NCBI GenBank assembly: GCA_018242425.1
Contig: JAFEBX010000016.1
Span: 1-64,000, forward strand
Origin: Pseudomonadota bacterium
GTDB taxonomy: Bacteria; Pseudomonadota; Gammaproteobacteria; Xanthomonadales; Xanthomonadaceae
Length of the DNA: 64,000 nucleotides
Reading direction: 5' to 3'
Made by a program: the position numbers and the translations under genes. Positions within the stretch are counted from its first letter, which is position 1, and each line of letters starts with the position of its first letter. This document shows, in pieces, positions 56,203 to 64,000 of the stretch. The notes beneath the pieces were generated by a model, which saw only the letters and a program-made list of their open reading frames with translations, did no database searches and was not told the DNA's origin.

Positions 56203-57141
56203 GTGACCGCACTTGCCTTCGTGTTCCCCGGCCAGGGCTCGCAGAGCCTCGGCATGCTGGCGGAACTTTCCGAACTGCATCCCGTCATCCGCTTCGCCTT
56301 CGACGAAGCGTCCGAAGGCGCCGACGTGGACCTGTGGGCACTGTCCCAGGGCGGCCCCGAAGAGATGCTCAACCGCACCGAATACACCCAGCCGGCCCTG
56401 CTGGCCGCCGGGGTCGCGGTGTGGCGCGCCTGGCAGGAAAAGGGCGGGGCGCAGCCGTCGCTGCTGGCAGGCCACAGCCTGGGCGAATACAGCGCGCTGG
56501 TCGCCGCCGGGGCGCTGTCGCTGAAGGATGGCGCGCACCTGGTGCGCATCCGCGGCCAGTTGATGCAGGACGCCGCGCCCGCCGGAACCGGCGCGATGGC
56601 GGCGGTGATCGGTGCCGATGACGAATTGGTCGCCGAGGTGTGCAAGGCCGCCTCGGAATCGCAGGTCGTGGTGCCGGCGAACTACAACTCGCCGGGACAG
56701 ATCGTGATCGGTGGCGATGCCGCGGCGGTCGATCGCGCGCTCGCGCTGCTGGCGGAGAAGGGCGTGCGCAAGGCGGTGAAGCTGGCCGTCAGCGTGCCGT
56801 CGCATACGCCGCTGATGCGCGAAGCGGCCAATCGTCTTGCCGAAACCATGCGCGGCCTGCATTGGCATGCGCCATCGTTGCCGGTGGTGCAGAACGTCGA
56901 TGCATCCGTGCACGCCGATGTCGATGCGATCCGCGATGCACTGGTGCGCCAGTTGTACCAGCCGGTGCGCTGGACCGAATGCGTTCAGGCATTGGCCGCG
57001 AAGGGCGCGACGCGCATCGGCGAATGCGGCCCGGGCAAGGTGCTGGCCGGCCTGGCCAAGCGCATCGACAAATCCCTCGACGCACGCGCCCTTGGCAGCG
57101 TGCCGGAATTCGAAACCGCACTGGAAGAATGGAAGGCCTGA
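56203..57141 (+). CDS. fabD: malonyl-CoA:ACP transacylase
   Basis: A 312-residue enzyme that moves malonyl from CoA to ACP. Start FVFPGQGSQSLGMLAEL, nucleophile S92 in GHSLGEYSALV, His in SVPSHTPLM and the late phrase ECGPGKVLAGL are all present. The start is GTG at 56203, matching the family N-terminus TALAFVFPGQG; an ATG 50 bases earlier would add an unconserved stretch. It shares one base with fabG. Confidence 0.96.
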   Translation: MTALAFVFPGQGSQSLGMLAELSELHPVIRFAFDEASEGADVDLWALSQGGPEEMLNRTEYTQPALLAAGVAVWRAWQEKGGAQPSLLAGHSLGEYSALVAAGALSLKDGAHLVRIRGQLMQDAAPAGTGAMAAVIGADDELVAEVCKAASESQVVVPANYNSPGQIVIGGDAAAVDRALALLAEKGVRKAVKLAVSVPSHTPLMREAANRLAETMRGLHWHAPSLPVVQNVDASVHADVDAIRDALVRQLYQPVRWTECVQALAAKGATRIGECGPGKVLAGLAKRIDKSLDARALGSVPEFETALEEWKA

Positions 57142-57884
57142 TGAGCAAGCCGCTGGAAAACGAAATCGCGCTGGTGACCGGCGCATCGCGCGGCATCGGT
57201 GCCGCGATCGCCGATGAACTGGCCGCGCGCGGCGCCACCGTGATCGGAACCGCCACCAGTGAATCGGGCGCGGCCGCGATCGGCGAACGCCTGAAGGCAG
57301 CCGGTGGCCATGGCCGCGTGTTGAACGTCACCGAGGAAGGCGCGATCGAAGCGCTGATCGATGGCATCCAGAAGGATTTCGGCAAGCTCGACATCCTCGT
57401 CAACAACGCCGGCATCACCCGCGACAACCTGCTGATGCGGATGAAGGACGAGGACTGGCAGGCGATCCTCGATACAAACCTCACCAGCGTCTATCGCGCC
57501 AGCAAGGCGGTGATGCGCGGGATGATGAAGGCGCGCAAGGGCCGCATCATCAACATCGCATCGGTGATCGGCGTGACCGGCAACGCGGGCCAAGCCAATT
57601 ACGCGGCGGCCAAGGCCGGCATCATCGCGTTCAGCAAATCGCTGGCGCGCGAGATCGGCAGTCGCGGCATCACCGTGAATGTCGTTGCGCCCGGTTTCAT
57701 CGCCACCGACATGACACGCGACCTGCCGGAAGAGGCCAAGGCCGCGATGCTCCAGCAGATCGCACTGGGCCGCCTTGGCGAGCCGGCCGACATCGCCCGC
57801 GCGGTGGCCTTCCTGGCCGGTCCGGACGCGGCCTACATCACCGGCGATACCTTGCACGTCAACGGCGGCATGTACATGCCCTGA
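57141..57884 (+). CDS. fabG: 3-oxoacyl-[acyl-carrier-protein] reductase
   Basis: A 247-residue short-chain dehydrogenase. NADPH site ALVTGASRGIGAAIADEL, LVNNAGITRDNLLMRM, catalytic Ser in IASVIGVTGNAGQANYAAAKAG (the Y-x3-K included) and the C-terminal YITGDTLHVNGGMYMP. It reduces 3-ketoacyl-ACP in the elongation cycle. The ATG is part of TGATG with the fabD stop. Confidence 0.96.
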   Translation: MSKPLENEIALVTGASRGIGAAIADELAARGATVIGTATSESGAAAIGERLKAAGGHGRVLNVTEEGAIEALIDGIQKDFGKLDILVNNAGITRDNLLMRMKDEDWQAILDTNLTSVYRASKAVMRGMMKARKGRIINIASVIGVTGNAGQANYAAAKAGIIAFSKSLAREIGSRGITVNVVAPGFIATDMTRDLPEEAKAAMLQQIALGRLGEPADIARAVAFLAGPDAAYITGDTLHVNGGMYMP

Positions 57885-58022
57885 TCCGGGGCGGCGGCCC
57901 CGGCGATCAGCCCGGCTTTCAGGGCCGATTCGCCATTCGCCACCGGATTGCTTGCCGAATCGACTTATGCACTACACTACGGCCTGAAACCGAAACCTCC
58001 CTCCCTCTGGAGCAGCAAGAAC

Positions 58023-58265
58023 ATGAGCACCATCGAAGAACGCGTCAAGAAAATCGTTGTCGAACAGCTTGGCGTCAAGGAAGAAGACGTCAGCACCAAT
58101 GCCTCGTTCGTGGACGATCTCGGCGCCGACTCGCTCGATACCGTCGAGCTGGTGATGGCGCTCGAAGAAGAATTCGAGTGCGAGATCCCGGACGAAGACG
58201 CCGAGAAGATCACCACCGTCCAGCAGGCGATCGACTACGTCAAGGCACACGTCAAGACGGCCTGA
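58023..58265 (+). CDS. acpP: acyl carrier protein
   Basis: An 80-residue acidic four-helix protein with the phosphopantetheine Ser in [20 protein letters not shown]. It carries growing acyl chains on a thiol arm. GGAG lies 11 bases before the ATG. It follows fabG by 138 bases, room for its own promoter, as is common because the protein is needed in large amounts. Confidence 0.97.
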   Translation: MSTIEERVKKIVVEQLGVKEEDVSTNASFVDDLGADSLDTVELVMALEEEFECEIPDEDAEKITTVQQAIDYVKAHVKTA

Positions 58266-58345
58266 TCGCGCCAGCAACACACGTCATGGGGCCGCGCATC
58301 GCGGCCCTGTGCGTTTGAGCGAAACTGAAATTTCCCGGAGTCAAA

Positions 58346-59584
<1,239 letters not shown>

Positions 59585-59609
59585 TCCGGCGCCACGGGAC
59601 GATCACGCG

Positions 59610-60989
59610 ATGTCGCGCCTGATCCGGCGTCGCCTGCCAGCCGCGACCGACCTGTTGCGGTTGCATCGCCACGCTCCCGTGCGTTATCCGATGCTGCTGG
59701 AGTCGTCGGCGCATGCGCTGGATGCGTCCGCGCGTCGCCACGCGCACTGGGACATGTTGCTGGCGACGGATGGCGAAGGTTTCGTCCGCAGCCATGATGG
59801 CGTGTTGCGTGATTTGCGCGGGCATGCGTTGGAAGGCGGATTCCTCGACTATCTCGAACGCGAATGGCAGGCGCAGCGACAAGTTTCCGATCCCGCCGAT
59901 GCCGACCTGCCGTTCCGCGGTGGCTGGGCGGTGTTCTGCGCCTACGAGCTTGCCGAGGAAATCGAACCGACGCTGCATATTCCCGCAGCGGAAGGCCGTG
60001 GGCCACGCGGGGTCGCCTTGCGCTGCCCGGCAGCGATACTGCGCGACCACGCCAGTGGCGAATGCATCGCGATCGCGGAATCCGATTGCGAGGAATGGCT
60101 GGATCGCATCGAAGCCGATCTGCAGGCATCGCATGCCATCGGCGAACCGTCGTGGCATCCGCCCATGGCGGTCGGCGAAGACGAGCCGCAGCGTTTCCTT
60201 GATGGCGTGGCGGCGGTGCTCAGGCACCTGCGCGATGGCGACATCTACCAGGCCAATCTTTCGCGCGGCTGGTGGGCGAAATTTTCAGACAGGGTTGATC
60301 CCGCGGCGCTGCTTGCGCGCCTGCGCACGGCCAATCCGGCGCCGTTTTCGGGATTGTTCGCGCATGGCGACTGGGCGGTGGCGAGTTCATCGCCGGAACG
60401 CCTGGTGACGATCCGCGGCGACATCGCCAGCACGCGTCCGATCGCCGGCACCCGTCCGCGTGTCGCCGGCGACGACGATGGCGCGCGTATTCGTGAACTG
60501 ATCGATCATCCCAAGGAACGCGCCGAACACGTGATGCTGGTCGATCTCGAGCGCAATGATCTCGGTCGCGTCTGCGTCGGCGGCACGGTGGAGGTCGACG
60601 AGCTGATGACCGTCGAGAGCTACGCCCATGTCCACCACATCGTCAGTAATGTGCGTGGCGTGCGCTCGCCCGATGCCAGCCCGGTCGACGTGCTGCGTGC
60701 GGTTTTCCCCGGAGGCACGATTACCGGGTGCCCGAAGGTGAGTTGCATGCGGATCATTGCCGCGCAGGAAGGCATCGGCCGTGGTGCCTATACCGGAGCG
60801 ATGGGCTGGCTCAATCGCGACGGCGACATGGATTTCAACATCCTGATCCGCACCGCCGAAGTCGAGGGCGATATCCTGAGATTCCGCACCGGGGCCGGCA
60901 TCGTGTTGCAGTCGGCCGCCGACAGGGAGTTGGCGGAAACGCGTGCGAAGGCGCGCGGCCTGTTGCGCGCGTTGGGCGTGGAGGATTGA
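59610..60989 (+). CDS. pabB: aminodeoxychorismate synthase component I (PabB)
   Basis: A 459-residue chorismate-binding enzyme. N-terminal half LIRRRLPAATDLLRLHRHAP; catalytic half with GDIYQANLSRGWWAKF, FSGLFAHGDWAVASSSPERLV, PIAGTRPRVAGDDDGARI, LIDHPKERAEHVMLVDLERND, AVFPGGTITGCPKVSCMRII and AYTGAMGWLNRDGDMDFNILIRTA (in parts). It makes 4-amino-4-deoxychorismate for folate. The active-site motif reads PIAGT, with Ala where E. coli PabB has Lys, a feature more typical of TrpE. The neighbouring pabC supports the PabB call. Confidence 0.88.
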   Translation: MSRLIRRRLPAATDLLRLHRHAPVRYPMLLESSAHALDASARRHAHWDMLLATDGEGFVRSHDGVLRDLRGHALEGGFLDYLEREWQAQRQVSDPADADLPFRGGWAVFCAYELAEEIEPTLHIPAAEGRGPRGVALRCPAAILRDHASGECIAIAESDCEEWLDRIEADLQASHAIGEPSWHPPMAVGEDEPQRFLDGVAAVLRHLRDGDIYQANLSRGWWAKFSDRVDPAALLARLRTANPAPFSGLFAHGDWAVASSSPERLVTIRGDIASTRPIAGTRPRVAGDDDGARIRELIDHPKERAEHVMLVDLERNDLGRVCVGGTVEVDELMTVESYAHVHHIVSNVRGVRSPDASPVDVLRAVFPGGTITGCPKVSCMRIIAAQEGIGRGAYTGAMGWLNRDGDMDFNILIRTAEVEGDILRFRTGAGIVLQSAADRELAETRAKARGLLRALGVED

Positions 60990-60991
60990 AC

Positions 60992-61795
60992 ATGGATGCA
61001 GCGCACATCTTCCGCGGCAACCAGCGCGTCGGTCATGTCGATCCTGCCGATCGCGGTCTCGCCTATGGCGATGGCCTGTTCGAGACGATGCAGGTGCATC
61101 ACGGCGAAATCCCGTGGCTGGATGCGCATCTGCAGCGTTTGCAGCGCGGCGCGCAGCGACTGGCGATCGCGCTGCCGGACGAAGCGTTGCTGCGCGCCGA
61201 GATCGCGGCCATGTGTGCCAACCGGGATGCCGCCGTGCTCAAGTTGGTCGTGACCCGCGGCGTGGGCGGTCGCGGGTATGCGCCACCGCTGCATTCGGAC
61301 CCGACGTGGATATTGTCGCTGCACGATGCGCCGCCGCCAATGCAGCCGCTCGACATCGTCTGGTGCGAGACTGTACTTGCGGATCAACCTGCGTTGGCGG
61401 GCATCAAGCATTGCAACCGGCTCGAGCAGGTGCTGGCGCGGCGCGAGGTGGTTGCTGCCGGTGCCGATGAAGGCCTGATGCGGGATACATCAGGGAATGT
61501 CATCTCGGCGACTTCTGCCAATCTCTTCATCCATGATGGCGATGGCTGGTGCACGCCGAAGGTCGATCGATCGGGTGTGGCCGGGATCTGTCGCGACTGG
61601 CTGCTGCGCCATGTGCCGGTGCGCGAAACCGTGCTGGATCGCGACGCGGTGCAGCGTTCATCCGCCATATTCCTCTGCAATGCGGTGCGCGGTATCCTGC
61701 CGGTGCGCCGCCTCGATGCGCGCGAATGGCCCGCGAGTGTGCACATCCATGCCCTGCAGCGCCAACTCGCCGATGCCCATCCAGGCTTTATGTGA
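60992..61795 (+). CDS. pabC: aminodeoxychorismate lyase
   Basis: A 267-residue class IV PLP enzyme that releases pyruvate from aminodeoxychorismate to give 4-aminobenzoate. PLP Lys is in LAGIKHCNRLEQVLARREV, with ADRGLAYGDGLFETM at the start and MRDTSGNVISATSANLFI and LCNAVRGILPV later. It begins 2 bases after pabB, and mltG follows by 33 bases, the E. coli order with pabB added. Confidence 0.93.
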   Translation: MDAAHIFRGNQRVGHVDPADRGLAYGDGLFETMQVHHGEIPWLDAHLQRLQRGAQRLAIALPDEALLRAEIAAMCANRDAAVLKLVVTRGVGGRGYAPPLHSDPTWILSLHDAPPPMQPLDIVWCETVLADQPALAGIKHCNRLEQVLARREVVAAGADEGLMRDTSGNVISATSANLFIHDGDGWCTPKVDRSGVAGICRDWLLRHVPVRETVLDRDAVQRSSAIFLCNAVRGILPVRRLDAREWPASVHIHALQRQLADAHPGFM

Positions 61796-61828
61796 AATGT
61801 TGGCCGGATAGAGCCTGGACGGAAGACG

Positions 61829-64000
<2,172 letters not shown>

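Overview
The window is GC-rich (roughly two-thirds G+C by eye), gene-dense chromosomal DNA from a gammaproteobacterium. The most likely group is the Xanthomonadales (Lysobacteraceae/Xanthomonadaceae, for example the Luteimonas/Thermomonas/Lysobacter branch). The reasons are the KdkA Kdo kinase beside a GT9 heptosyltransferase and a DUF6165 gene, the phoB-phoR-ppk1-ppx order, the tig-clpP-clpX-lon-hupB-ppiD run, and the yceD-rpmF-fab-pabB-pabC-mltG-tmk-holB run. The genus cannot be read from the sequence, and this placement is inference. No transposase, integrase, CRISPR array or rRNA gene was seen.

Left part (1-17.9 kb), accessory-like: the 3' end of an AT-richer gene of foreign composition (1-567); an ECF41-type sigma factor with its own recognisable promoter, followed by two carboxymuconolactone decarboxylase/AhpD-family genes and an NTF2-like gene; two alpha/beta hydrolases; a pair of secreted proteins of unknown function, one Gly/His-rich; a methyltransferase/AraC/VOC/DUF1801 group; an ABC exporter divergent from a DUF2975-XRE pair, with twin operator-like palindromes between them; a cytochrome b561-ECF sigma-zinc anti-sigma operon with an ECF-type promoter; a secreted GH18 chitinase; a TPR/transglutaminase-like protein; an M14 peptidase; and a YhhQ transporter.

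Phosphate block (17.9-25.3 kb): phoB-phoR-ppk1-ppx on the minus strand with overlapping stops and starts, headed by four Pho-box-like repeats, and behind it a BepA-like M48 protease. A Pit transporter and its DUF47 partner lie at 44.9-46.7 kb.

Core block (25.4-37.5 kb): glutaredoxin, NAD-type isocitrate dehydrogenase, tRNAs Pro-Arg-His-Lys with a convergent Leu tRNA and a decayed tRNA 3' copy, then the proteostasis genes tig, clpP, clpX and lon, then hupB joined to tRNA-Val, tRNA-Asp, ppiD and fabI.

Replication, envelope and RNA block (37.5-54.2 kb): mltD-like/gloB with divergent methyltransferase-rnhA-dnaQ (the same neighbourhood as in E. coli), a PP2C phosphatase, tRNA-Ser(CGA), LPS-core genes (GT9, kdkA, and DUF6165 by proximity), an MBL hydrolase, the 4.5S SRP RNA, pit-DUF47, tRNA-Ser(GGA), dnaX-ybaB-recR-hinT, and a moxR-DUF58-tgpA operon.

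Fatty-acid block (54.2-64 kb): yceD-rpmF-fabH-fabD-fabG-acpP-fabF-pabB-pabC-mltG-tmk-holB, all on the plus strand and tightly packed. It starts from a strong promoter that leaves almost no 5' leader, and holB runs off the window end.
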